A stretch of DNA of 28,050 nucleotides. Source: Nitrospirota bacterium (GTDB lineage Bacteria > Nitrospirota > UBA9217). Of this stretch, positions 20,957 to 28,050 are shown one piece after another; position 1 is the stretch's first letter, and each line of letters begins with the position of its first letter. The stretch is taken from contig JALNZF010000032.1 of the NCBI GenBank assembly GCA_023229435.1, positions 1 through 28,050 of the forward strand, written 5' to 3'. The notes beneath the pieces are model-generated. The model had not been told where the DNA came from. It saw only the letters and a program-made list of their open reading frames with translations, and ran no database searches. The position numbers were made by a program, and so were the translations under genes.

Positions 20957-22678
20957 CTACCTTCTCGGCCCCCTCTTGCCGGCCCCTTGCCCCGATCCTG
21001 TGGATCGCGGTCTGTTCCCGCGTGTTGGTCCCTTGCCTGTGTGGGTACTTTTGTTCGGTCGGGGACCGGAAGCCGGCCTTTGTCCCGCTTGCCGTCCCTC
21101 ATACCCGCTCCCTTTACTTCTCGAACCGCTTCTCCCGCTACCGCTGTCGGGCCAGGACCGCGGGGCCGGTTTTCGCCTGGTATCCGGCCTTCCCGAGACT
21201 GCCCCTGTTGCGGACCTGCCAATGCCTGTTCTCATTGCCGGGCGGCTCGTGGCAGATCTTGATGAAGGGCGGGCACTGCTGTCTTTTCGCGGCCCATAAC
21301 CCGGAACTGCACCCGGCCCCCTGCTTTCTGGAACACTCCTTCTCGTACTGGGCCAGGGGCGCTGGTCCGGCTTTCGTCTGACTTCCGTCTTCCCCATGGC
21401 TGCCCTGGCTGCGGGCCTTCCAATGCCTGTTCTCATTGTCGGTCGGCTCGTGGCCGGACGTGATGTCGGACTGTACGTGCTGTCCCCTCGCGAGTTGCTG
21501 CTTGCAAATACCTTCGGACCATCGAACGACCTCTTCTGCTGAGAAGCCGACAACTTGACCACCTGGTTCCGTCTCAGCCCGTCCTTTGTATCCTGCATAG
21601 CAGGGATCCGAACACCCGACTTCTGACTTCGCGCACCAATCGCCGGACGCCCTGAACCGCTTATTACACCTCGAACCTTGACCCCGGACCCCGGACCCTC
21701 TGCCCTCCACGGCCTGGCATCCGCCTGAGCACCCCGGTGAGCCGGCTTCGTGCTTCTCGCGCCCATCGGCCGCCGTTCGTCTCTGCCCGTATTCACTGCC
21801 CTCCATGGCCTGGTATCAGCTTGAGCACCCCGGTGAGCCGGCTTCATGCCTCTCGCGCTCATCGGCTGCCGTACGTCTCTGCCCGTATTCACTGCCCTCT
21901 GCGGTCTGACTGCCTCCTTCTTGCTCCTGACCACCGGCTCCTGGATACTGACCCCTGTTTTCTGGGCCATTTCCAGCAGTCCACTCACCTCGGCAGGAGT
22001 CAAATAGCGGAATGTCCCTTCCGGCAGACTGCCGAGCGTAAGACTGCCTGTTCTGATCCTCTTCAATTTGATCACCGAGTGGCCCACGCGGTCGAACATG
22101 CGCCGTACCTGGCGCTTCCGTCCTTCGTGGATCGTGATCTCGAGCCAGGAGTTGGCCTCTTCTTTTCGGACCTTCTTGAGCTTTGCCGGAGCGGTCTTTC
22201 CGTCATCGAGATAAATTCCCTGCTCAAGGTTGTCTATCTGACTGTCTTCGAGAAAGCCCTTTACCTTCGCCAGATAGGTCTTGGGAAATTCATGTTTTGG
22301 GTGGGTGATCAAGTGCGCGAAATCCCCGTCATTCGTCAGGATCAGCATGCCCTCGGTGTTGTAGTCAAGCCTCCCCACCGGATACACGCGGACCTTGATG
22401 CCTTTCAGCAGGTCCTGCACCGTTGGCCTGCCTTCAGGGTCGGACATGGTCGTGACAAAACCCGCGGGCTTGTTCAGCATAACGTAGACCTTGGGCTGTT
22501 GAGGATTGATGAGCTTGCCATCCACCTTGATATGGTCTTTGTCCGCATCGGCCTTGGTGCCGAGCTCGGTCACCACCTGGCCGTTCACGCGCACCCTTCC
22601 TTCGGCGATGAGCTCTTCCGCCGCGCGGCGCGATGTCACCCCCGCGGCGGCTATGATCTTCTGGATACGTTCTAACAT
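20957..22678 (-). CDS. rluB: Pseudouridine synthase RluB-like, with long repetitive basic tail
   Basis: Residues 1-240 are a complete RluB/RsuA-family enzyme: an S4 RNA-binding domain (residues 1-60, 'ERIQKIIAAAGVTSRRAAEE'), then the synthase domain with catalytic Asp105 in 'VGRLDYNTEGML' and the 'EGRKRQVRRMF' block. The family usually ends near residue 250-300, but this protein runs to 573. The extra 320 residues are Arg/Pro/Ser/Gly-rich and probably disordered. They contain two tandem 32-residue repeats (261-292 and 293-324) and a further repeat pair with 67-residue period (404-445 and 471-512, sharing 'TSRP.MRTGIGR' and 'RRKP'). The frame is open and the tail is uniformly basic, so it is translated tail rather than frameshift. 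It probably modifies 23S rRNA. Confidence 0.92.
   Translation of the reverse strand: MLERIQKIIAAAGVTSRRAAEELIAEGRVRVNGQVVTELGTKADADKDHIKVDGKLINPQQPKVYVMLNKPAGFVTTMSDPEGRPTVQDLLKGIKVRVYPVGRLDYNTEGMLILTNDGDFAHLITHPKHEFPKTYLAKVKGFLEDSQIDNLEQGIYLDDGKTAPAKLKKVRKEEANSWLEITIHEGRKRQVRRMFDRVGHSVIKLKRIRTGSLTLGSLPEGTFRYLTPAEVSGLLEMAQKTGVSIQEPVVRSKKEAVRPQRAVNTGRDVRQPMSARGMKPAHRGAQADTRPWRAVNTGRDERRPMGARSTKPAHRGAQADARPWRAEGPGSGVKVRGVISGSGRPAIGARSQKSGVRIPAMQDTKDGLRRNQVVKLSASQQKRSFDGPKVFASSNSRGDSTYSPTSRPATSRPTMRTGIGRPAARAAMGKTEVRRKPDQRPWPSTRRSVPESRGPGAVPGYGPRKDSSARPSSRSATSRPAMRTGIGRSATGAVSGRPDTRRKPAPRSWPDSGSGRSGSRSKGSGYEGRQAGQRPASGPRPNKSTHTGKGPTRGNRPRSTGSGQGAGKRGPRR
21707..21898 (-). repeat. Tandem 96-bp coding repeat in rluB
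   Basis: Two copies of a 32-residue unit (beginning RAVNTGRD and ending RPW) are encoded back to back. They differ at only a few residues, which suggests recent duplication. Confidence 0.8.
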
Positions 22679-22724
22679 AAGGTCCTTTCATTATAACAAA
22701 AGCAATTATTGTTGTTATTTCATT

Positions 22725-22800
22725 TGTAGGGCAACCCTTCAGAGCCTGTCCTGAGCCAGTCGAAGGAGTTGCTAAAGCAAGGCTAAAGCCTTGCCCTACA
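22725..22800. mobile_element. 76-bp MITE-like element
   Basis: Exact 10-bp terminal inverted repeats TGTAGGGCAA and TTGCCCTACA enclose GAGCCTGTCCTGAGCCAGTC and GCAAGGCTAAAGCCTTGC. The element lies upstream of rluB. The GGCTAAAGCC part recurs in altered form at 26250-26268. Confidence 0.65.
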
Positions 22801-22919
22801 GGTAACATTACTTATTATACCGGTAGCCAGAGGGAAATGCAATCAAGGCTGGTGCCTGCTGAATCCCGCAAGTGAGTGCTCACACACAGTGAACCGCTCT
22901 GTCAGAATAAAACAACAAA

Positions 22920-22948
22920 GCCCCGTGTTCTTCAACCAAACACGGGGC
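22920..22948 (-). terminator. Rho-independent terminator of the guaB region
   Basis: The 10-bp stem GCCCCGTGTT / AACACGGGGC is followed on the minus strand by a T-rich run (CTTTGTTGTTTTATTC). It lies 21 bp after the Cys-rich ORF. Confidence 0.75.
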
Positions 22949-22969
22949 CCGTGGATGTGTTATCAGATT

Positions 22970-23155
22970 TCAGCGTTCCTTCTTCGCCAGCCACTCCTTC
23001 AGCCTCGGACACTTTTGCTTCGCGCGGTTGTCAGTGCAGTCGCCGCAGATGGTCATGTCCTGACTGCAAGGACTAAATCCTCCGGTACTGTGGCTGTCCA
23101 ATGTTTTCTTAATCCTCGCGCTGCGCGCTTTTTCAATATTCGTTACTTTCGACAT
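22970..23155 (-). CDS. Small Cys-rich protein (hypothetical)
   Basis: This 61-residue basic protein has four cysteines (30, 37, 40 and 49) in a C-x6-C-x2-C-x8-C arrangement ('CSQDMTICGDC...KQKC'), suggesting a metal-binding knuckle. The C-terminus is a charged helix 'PRLKEWLAKKER'. I recognise no family. It lies between guaB (75 bp upstream) and a strong terminator 21 bp downstream, which favours a real gene. There is no clear Shine-Dalgarno before the ATG at 23155, which is against it. Confidence 0.5.
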   Translation of the reverse strand: MSKVTNIEKARSARIKKTLDSHSTGGFSPCSQDMTICGDCTDNRAKQKCPRLKEWLAKKER

Positions 23156-23197
23156 GATTGGTAAAGTCTTTTGAAGGAATTATCGGACCGGCCTTTC

Positions 23198-23230
23198 CTT
23201 CCGCACTCCGCACTCCGAAATCCGCACTCG
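23198..23230. repeat. TCCGCACTCCGAA micro-repeat array
   Basis: CCGCACTCCGCACTCCGAAA and continuing TCCGCACTCG abut the guaB stop. This is the longest array of this family except for 26214-26245. Confidence 0.6.
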
Positions 23231-24691
23231 TTAGTCCAACCTGTAGTTCGGCGCTTCCTTGGTGATCACCACGTCGTGCACATGCGACTCGCGAAGTCCC
23301 GCGCTCGTGATCTTGATGAATTGCGCCCGTTCCTTCAGCGCCTTCAAAGACTCGCACCCGCAGTAACCCATGCCTGCCCGCACACCGCCGATAAGCTGAT
23401 GCACGCTTGCCGAGAGGGTCCCCTTATAGGGCACCCTGCCCTCGATGCCCTCGGGGACGAGCTTGGCAAGCTCTTCCTCGTGTGCCTGGAAGTAGCGGTC
23501 CTTGCTGCCCCGCTCCATGGCGCCGATGGAACCCATGCCGCGATAAACCTTGTAGCTTCTGCCCTGCAATAACACCGTTTCGCCAGGGCTTTCCTCGGTG
23601 CCGGCAAAGAGGCCGCCGATCATGACGGAAGAAGCCCCTGCCGCGAGCACTTTAGTGATGTCCCCGGAGAATTTGATGCCGCCATCGGCAATGACCGGGA
23701 TGCCGGCCTTGTCCGCCTCTTTGCAGCAATCCATGACCGCGGTGATCTGCGGCACGCCCGCGCCGGATACAACCCGCGTGGTGCAGATGGAACCGGGGCC
23801 GATGCCGATCTTCAAGCAGTCCGCTCCCGCCCTGATAAGGTCCTTTGCCGCCTCGGCGGTAGCGATGTTCCCTGCCACCACATCGAGGTCCGGATATTTC
23901 TTCTTGATGGCCCTGACCGTGTCGAGCACGCCCTGGGAATGTCCATGCGCCGTGTCCACCACAACGATGTCCACGCCGGCCTCCAAAAGTTCGGGCACGC
24001 GTTCGGAATAGTCGCCCACGCCGACGGCCGCGCCGACGCGCAGTCTGCCGTGCTTGTCTTTGCAGGCATTCGGGTACTTGATCTTCTTCTCAATGTCCTT
24101 GATGGTTATGAGGCCGCGCAGGCTGAAATCCTTGTCCACGATCAAGAGCTTTTCGATTTTGTACTTCTGAAGGATCTTCATGGCCTTTTCAAGCGTGGTC
24201 CCGAGCGGCGCGGTAACGAGATGGTCCTTGGTCATGACCTCGGAGACCTTGAGGCTCAACCTGGTCTCGAACCGGAGGTCGCGGTTAGTGAGGATACCAA
24301 CGAGCTTGTTGCCCTTGGTCACGGGCACGCCCGAGATGCGGTACTTCTTCATGAGCTCCAGTGCGTCGGTTATCTTGGCATTCGGCGAGATGGTGATAGG
24401 ATCGATGATCATGCCGCTTTCCGATTTCTTGACCTTGTCCACCTCCTCGGCCTGCACATTGATGGGAAGCGCCTTATGAATGAATCCGAGGCCCCCTTCC
24501 TGGGCGAGGGCGATGGCGAGCTTGGTCTCGGTCACCGTGTCCATGGCCGCGCTCACCAGCGGGATGTTGAGGCTTATATTCTTGGTGAGCTGCGTCCGGA
24601 CGTCCACGTCCTTCGGCAGGACATCTGATTTTGCGGGTAAAAGCAGTACATCGTCAAAGGTGAGACCTTCTCGAATCGGACCGACAACCAT
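23231..24691 (-). CDS. guaB: Inosine-5'-monophosphate dehydrogenase
   Basis: GuaB oxidises IMP to XMP with NAD, the committed step to GMP. The protein is 486 residues, the normal length. The N-terminal 'EGLTFDDVLLLPAKSDVLP' opens the barrel. Two CBS domains occupy about residues 95-210 ('TNRDLRFE' and 'LRGLITIKDIEK'). The catalytic Cys lies in 'GIGPGSICTTRVV', followed by 'IADGGIKFSGDI' and the mobile flap 'YRGMGSIGAM'. AAGGAGA precedes the ATG. guaA, its frequent neighbour, is not in this window. Confidence 0.98.
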   Translation of the reverse strand: MVVGPIREGLTFDDVLLLPAKSDVLPKDVDVRTQLTKNISLNIPLVSAAMDTVTETKLAIALAQEGGLGFIHKALPINVQAEEVDKVKKSESGMIIDPITISPNAKITDALELMKKYRISGVPVTKGNKLVGILTNRDLRFETRLSLKVSEVMTKDHLVTAPLGTTLEKAMKILQKYKIEKLLIVDKDFSLRGLITIKDIEKKIKYPNACKDKHGRLRVGAAVGVGDYSERVPELLEAGVDIVVVDTAHGHSQGVLDTVRAIKKKYPDLDVVAGNIATAEAAKDLIRAGADCLKIGIGPGSICTTRVVSGAGVPQITAVMDCCKEADKAGIPVIADGGIKFSGDITKVLAAGASSVMIGGLFAGTEESPGETVLLQGRSYKVYRGMGSIGAMERGSKDRYFQAHEEELAKLVPEGIEGRVPYKGTLSASVHQLIGGVRAGMGYCGCESLKALKERAQFIKITSAGLRESHVHDVVITKEAPNYRLD

Positions 24692-24737
24692 GGGATTCTC
24701 CTTGTGAACAAAAAAGGTAACTGCTCAGGTCAACACA

Positions 24738-24824
24738 TTATCCACAGATTACGCAGATTTCATAGATTAAAACAAACTTGAATTATTTTTTAAATCTGCG
24801 TCCATCTGCGAAATCTGCGGATAA
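24738..24824. repeat. ATCTGCG-type palindromic spacer repeat
   Basis: TTATCCACAGATTACGCAGA on the left and ATCTGCGAAATCTGCGGATA on the right form a long imperfect inverted repeat in the spacer between guaB and the metallo-hydrolase gene. Confidence 0.65.
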
Positions 24825-24896
24825 AAGCATCGTGCATCAGTGCTTCAGGATGGAATATTTTACCACACCGGGAGCGAAACCTCAAGACAAACCGGA

Positions 24897-25661
24897 TTAT
24901 TCAAAACCGGATTGCCTGTTCAAGAACGGGTTCTCGTTCCGCTCTTCACCGATGGTGGAAGCGGGACCGTGGCCGCAATAGACCTTGGTATCGTCCGGCA
25001 GGGTCATGAGGTTCGTCTTTATCGAGAGGAGTAGGGTCGGCAGATCTCCCCCCATCAGGTCCGACCTGCCGATGGAGCCGGCAAAGAGCGTGTCGCCGGT
25101 AAAAACCACCCCCTGTTCAAGCAGGCAGATGCCGCCCGGAGAATGACCGGGTGTGTGCAGGACCTTGAGAGATACTTCGCCCGCGGTGATGATATCGCCC
25201 TGCTTCACATACCGGTCTGCTTCGGGCGAGGATATGGTGCTCATGCCGAATGCGCGGGCTTGCATTGTTGCTGAACCCATCATCGGCGCGTCGTCTTCGT
25301 GGATGAGCAATTCCGCGCCCGTGGCATCCTTGAGCGCCTTGTTCGCGCCGATGTGATCGAAGTGGCCGTGGGTGTTCACGATGTATTTGACCTTCAGACC
25401 CTCGTCCTTGATGATCTTCAGTATCTCCTGAGCATCGTCACCCGGATCGATGACCACGGCTTCTTTGGTCTTCCCATCCGCAAGGATAAAGCAGTTCACC
25501 TGGAGAGGGCCTACGACGATCCCGTACAATACCATGTTCTTTTTTGCTCCCTGATAGGAATGAACGACCAAATATCCGACCAATACCATGACCACGACGA
25601 TCACGGAAATAATATCGAACACATAGTGTGCCCGGCGTCGGTGAACGGGAACGGCATTCAT
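24897..25661 (-). CDS. Metallo-beta-lactamase-fold hydrolase (glyoxalase II-like), possible membrane anchor
   Basis: The catalytic part has the MBL-fold metal motif T-H-x-H-x-D-H in 'VNTHGHFDHIGANKAL', then 'VLHTPGHSPGG', 'FTGDTLFAGSIGR' and 'YCGHGPAST', the pattern of YcbL/GloB-like thioesterases. From the ATG at 25661 it has 254 residues. That start overlaps the alkyltransferase stop (ATGA) and adds 42 residues with a basic segment (HRRRAHY) and a clear transmembrane helix (about residues 17-34). The internal ATG at 25535 (GGGAG at a long 11-nt spacing) would give the usual soluble protein 'MVLYGIVVGPLQVNCF'. I keep the longer form because the overlap and the anchor both look designed, but the start is uncertain. 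Confidence 0.85.
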   Translation of the reverse strand: MNAVPVHRRRAHYVFDIISVIVVVMVLVGYLVVHSYQGAKKNMVLYGIVVGPLQVNCFILADGKTKEAVVIDPGDDAQEILKIIKDEGLKVKYIVNTHGHFDHIGANKALKDATGAELLIHEDDAPMMGSATMQARAFGMSTISSPEADRYVKQGDIITAGEVSLKVLHTPGHSPGGICLLEQGVVFTGDTLFAGSIGRSDLMGGDLPTLLLSIKTNLMTLPDDTKVYCGHGPASTIGEERNENPFLNRQSGFE

Positions 25662-26236
25662 TTGCTTTCCGTTTCCAATGCCAGCAGTCTCTTCTTCATC
25701 CCGAGCCCTCCCGAGAACCCGCCCAGTCCGCCTGTCGCGTCAATGACGCGATGACAGGGGATGATGATCGGGATGGGATTCACACCGAGCGCCTGGCCCA
25801 CCGCCCTGCCAGCCTTGGGGTTCTTTATCCTCTTTGCGATCCAGGAATAGGACCGGGTTTCGCCGTAAGGGATCGCCATTGCCGCCCGCCAGACCGCCTG
25901 CTGGAAGGTCGTATAATAACGCATATCAAGAGGCAGGTCAAATGAAACGCGTTCGCCGGAAAAGTATTGCCGGAGCAATGTTGCGGATTTATCCAAAATG
26001 CCTGATGGATTTTTCATAACTGACGAGGACGCCTTTTCCCTCCCTCTCCCTTCCGGGGAGAGGGCTGGGGTGAGGGGCGATGCGAACCTTGCACTTCTCA
26101 GCTCCTGTTCAACTATCTTCTTATCCTTCTTCGGCAGGACAACCCGGCATATCCCCTGCTCCGACGCAGCCACTCCGGCCCATCCAAGCGAGGTAAAAAA
26201 TACAGCTTTTTTTATTCCGCATTCCGAAATCCGCAT
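25658..26236 (-). CDS. ogt: Methylated-DNA--protein-cysteine S-methyltransferase
   Basis: This suicide repair enzyme removes alkyl groups from O6-alkylguanine. The active-site motif is 'IIIPCHRVID' (Cys161), preceded by the winged-helix 'TTFQQAVWRAAMAIPYGETR', 'SWIAKRI' and 'GRAVGQALGVNP', and followed by 'GGFSGGLGMKKRLLALE'. The 192-residue length includes an in-frame insert (about residues 53-67) encoded by a G/C-rich palindromic repeat. The ATG at 26236 is itself part of an ATGCGGATTTCGG micro-repeat, so the first eight or so codons are repeat-derived. No other start codon is near. Confidence 0.92.
   Translation of the reverse strand: MRISECGIKKAVFFTSLGWAGVAASEQGICRVVLPKKDKKIVEQELRSARFASPLTPALSPEGRGREKASSSVMKNPSGILDKSATLLRQYFSGERVSFDLPLDMRYYTTFQQAVWRAAMAIPYGETRSYSWIAKRIKNPKAGRAVGQALGVNPIPIIIPCHRVIDATGGLGGFSGGLGMKKRLLALETESK
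26038..26077. repeat. CCCTCTCCC...GGGAGAGGG palindromic repeat inside ogt
   Basis: CCCTCTCCCTTCCGGGGAGA and the following GGGCTGGGGTGAGGGG form the common 'CCTCACCCCAGCCCTCTCCC' intergenic repeat. Here it lies inside a coding region and is read without shifting the frame, encoding 'SPLTPALSPEGRGRE'. Confidence 0.8.
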
Positions 26237-26268
26237 TCCGCATTCAAGCGCAGGCTGAAGCCTGCGGC
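26214..26268. repeat. TCCGCATTCCGAA array plus GCAGGCTGAAGCCTGC hairpin
   Basis: ATTCCGCATTCCGAAATCCG and its continuation provide the ogt start codon. The adjoining GCAGGCTGAAGCCTGC hairpin (26250-26265) is of the same type as the GGCTAAAGCC hairpin at 22780-22795. The whole fills the murJ-ogt spacer. Confidence 0.6.
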
Positions 26269-27845
26269 TACCCCTTCCTCTTCCCCCTCACCATCCCCCA
26301 CATGAACTTCAATTCCTCGCTTCTCAAGATCCACATGACGATGATATAGAACAGCACGCTCACGGCCATGCCTCCGCCGAGCAGTTCGGCTTTATACAAT
26401 GAGTTCCCTGTCCCGCCCCAGACCGGTTGTATGCTGACCCACCAGCCGATCACGCCCATGGCTATGGACGCGGGAACGATCTTGAGGAGCGATATCGCTA
26501 TCCTTCTGCCGTCCATGCGGCCGATCTTTTTCCTGAGAAACACGGTTGATAAGCCGATATTCAACATGGATGCCAATGACGTGGCGAGAGCAAGTCCTCC
26601 GTGGGCAAGCTCTGTCCAGGCAAGAAATGCCGAACTCAACAGGATGTTCGTGAACAGCGCCGCCACTGCGATCTTGACCGGGGTCTTGGTGTCCTGGAGC
26701 GCGTAGAATGCCTGTGAAACGATCCTCACGCCGGCAAAGGCCCAGAGTCCCACGGCATAGTACAGGAGAGCCGCAGATACGCCCTGTGTGGATATATGGT
26801 CGAACTGACCATGCTCCAGAAGGAGGTTCACGATCGGCACCCGGAGCGTTATGAGTCCGGCCATGGCCGGGAACATGATGAAGAACACAAGCCTGAGCCC
26901 GAGCGAGAGTGTCTCGCGGAACTCCGTGGTCTCGCTTCGCGCTGCCTGGGCGGACATGGTCGGGAGCACTGCCGTGGCAATGGCGACGCCGAAGATGCCG
27001 AGGGGAAAATGGATGAAACGCATGCCATAGAACAGGTAGGTAATGCTTCCCGTTGCGAGGAAGGACGCAAAGATGGTGCCGATGAATATGTTGAGCTGAT
27101 TCACCGAAGAACTGATGAAAATCGGCAGCGCCAGTTTGCCGATCTTCCTGACGCCCGGGTGCGTGGGCTGGAACTGCGGCCGCATCATCATCCCCTGTTT
27201 CTTGAGCGCCGGCACCTGGATCAGGAACTGGCACATCCCGCCGAGGACAATGCCGACTGCAACACCAAAGATCGGCTCGGACATGAACCGGATGCTCAGC
27301 ACCACGGAACTGATGGTCATTACGTTCAGCATGACGGGCGAGAGCGCGGGGGTAAGGAACGACCTGAGCGAGTTCAGAATGCCCATGGCGAGCGCCGCAA
27401 GCCCGATGAACAGGAGGTACGGGAACATGATGCGCGTGAGCATCACCCCGAGGACATACTTGTCATGTTCCGCCCGGTACGCCCATCCCCAGGCAACTAC
27501 CTTGACCACGTAAGGAGCGAAGAGAATGCCGAGCCCGGTCAGGACGATCAGGATCACCAGGAGACGGGCAAACACCGCGTTCGCCAGATGTCGGGCGCTT
27601 TCCCGGGACTCCCTGGTGAGCGTCTCGGTATAGACCGGGATGAACGCCGCAGACATCGATCCTTCGGCCAAAAGCTCGCGCAGAAGGTTCGGAATGCGGT
27701 ACGCCACGTAGAAGGCATCTGCGGCCAGGCCCGTGCCGAAGGCCCAGGACATGACCATGTCGCGGATATACCCCATGATGCGGCTGGCAAGCGTGGCAGC
27801 GCCGACAACACCTGCGGCTTTTGCAACCTGTACCTGCTCAGACAT
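26268..27845 (-). CDS. murJ: Lipid II flippase MurJ (MviN family)
   Basis: MurJ moves lipid II across the inner membrane for peptidoglycan assembly. The 525-residue protein is hydrophobic throughout, compatible with 14 helices of the MOP superfamily. Family marks are the start 'AAGVVGAATLASRIMGYIRD', then 'FGTGLAADAFYVAYRIPNLL', 'LLAEGSMSAAFIPVYTE', 'YLFYGMRFIHFPLGIFGVAI' and 'ALQDTKTPVKIAV'. GAGGTGA precedes the ATG at 27845. No terminator separates it clearly from ogt (about 30 bp downstream), so they may be co-transcribed. Confidence 0.97.
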   Translation of the reverse strand: MSEQVQVAKAAGVVGAATLASRIMGYIRDMVMSWAFGTGLAADAFYVAYRIPNLLRELLAEGSMSAAFIPVYTETLTRESRESARHLANAVFARLLVILIVLTGLGILFAPYVVKVVAWGWAYRAEHDKYVLGVMLTRIMFPYLLFIGLAALAMGILNSLRSFLTPALSPVMLNVMTISSVVLSIRFMSEPIFGVAVGIVLGGMCQFLIQVPALKKQGMMMRPQFQPTHPGVRKIGKLALPIFISSSVNQLNIFIGTIFASFLATGSITYLFYGMRFIHFPLGIFGVAIATAVLPTMSAQAARSETTEFRETLSLGLRLVFFIMFPAMAGLITLRVPIVNLLLEHGQFDHISTQGVSAALLYYAVGLWAFAGVRIVSQAFYALQDTKTPVKIAVAALFTNILLSSAFLAWTELAHGGLALATSLASMLNIGLSTVFLRKKIGRMDGRRIAISLLKIVPASIAMGVIGWWVSIQPVWGGTGNSLYKAELLGGGMAVSVLFYIIVMWILRSEELKFMWGMVRGKRKG

Positions 27846-27934
27846 GCGGATTCACCTCGGAAGAAATGCGGAAATAAGTGGTAACTTTATCAGAAAACAG
27901 CTGGTAAGAAAAGGATTTTTTTCTGTAATCCCAA

Positions 27935-28050
27935 AATGATAATGTCCTAATTCGCCAAAATAGAAATGTCCTATTTCCAGTTACAATGCCTAACGTTAAT
28001 AGGAGGGCATTGTGGCAGAAAAGGACATGATCACCATGAGCAGGGAGGAA
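27935..28050 (+). mobile_element. Left end of an insertion sequence (ISNCY-like), cut by the window edge
   Basis: AATGTCCTA occurs twice (27941-27949 and 27965-27973) just before a transposase-like start, resembling the terminal binding sites of an IS. The exact left end and any target duplication cannot be set without the right end. Confidence 0.5.
28012..28050 (+). CDS. Transposase, N-terminal fragment (window edge)
   Basis: A GTG at 28012 with a perfect AGGAGG 5 bp upstream opens a frame beginning MAEKDMITMSREE that runs off the window. The 'MITMS.EE' start is one I associate with ISNCY-family transposases. Only 13 codons are visible, so the family call is tentative. An in-frame ATG at 28027 is an alternative start. 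Confidence 0.55.
   Translation, partial: MAEKDMITMSREE

Noticed and set aside
21737..22675. Long plus-strand ORFs opposite rluB, guaB and murJ
   Set aside because: Antisense shadows of well-supported genes, without ribosome binding sites.

Overview
This 28 kb bacterial chromosomal window has moderately high G+C. Nearly every gene lies on the minus strand in short operons, separated by repeat-rich spacers. The order ilvD-ilvB-ilvN-(lipoprotein)-ilvC-psd-pssA-leuA is known from Geobacter-type Desulfobacterota and similar lineages such as Nitrospirota. The dispersed CCACAGAG-type and TTCGACAGGCTC-type spacer repeats, and a selenopeptide system I recall from Geobacter, fit the same placement. 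No rRNA or tRNA gene is visible, so the phylum call is inference.

Layout. 1-1262 is an accessory island: a two-gene DUF4258-type toxin-antitoxin module (617-1152) lies between two copies of the leuA 3' end (435-504 and 1262-1331). The original leuA terminator is stranded beyond the distal copy. 1263-10663 (minus) holds the branched-chain amino-acid genes with the phosphatidylethanolamine pair psd-pssA embedded. 10828-12583 carries a DUF465 small protein, rimI and tsaB.

The most interesting part is 12795-17304. Behind a good sigma70 promoter on the minus strand, an ORF at 16329-16045 reads through three in-frame UGA codons. All three occupy the same place in a four-fold motif [SG]-S-[U/C]-[SG]-G-x-K, and the fourth place is an ordinary Cys. 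This matches a thio(seleno)oxazole ('selenobiotic', SbtA-type) RiPP precursor. It is followed by a radical SAM/SPASM maturase (SbtM-type) and, 19 bp later, an FGGY carbohydrate kinase. A secreted DsrE-like protein is transcribed divergently from an overlapping promoter that shares the same -35 hexamer. A minus-strand operon of four small membrane proteins, which share a C-terminal P-x2-A-[YH]-x2-G-basic motif, converges on it.

19489-27845 contains housekeeping and stand-alone genes on the minus strand: an anchored alpha/beta hydrolase, acylphosphatase, an RluB-like pseudouridine synthase with a very long repetitive basic tail, a Cys-rich small ORF, guaB, a metallo-beta-lactamase-fold hydrolase, a DNA alkyltransferase with a repeat inserted in frame, and murJ. 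The right edge enters an insertion sequence whose transposase begins at 28012.

Functionally, the window combines Ile/Val/Leu synthesis and PE synthesis, guanine nucleotide and RNA-modification functions, and an accessory selenopeptide divergon. The genes needed for selenocysteine insertion (selA, selB, selC, selD) are not in the window and must be elsewhere if the reading is right.
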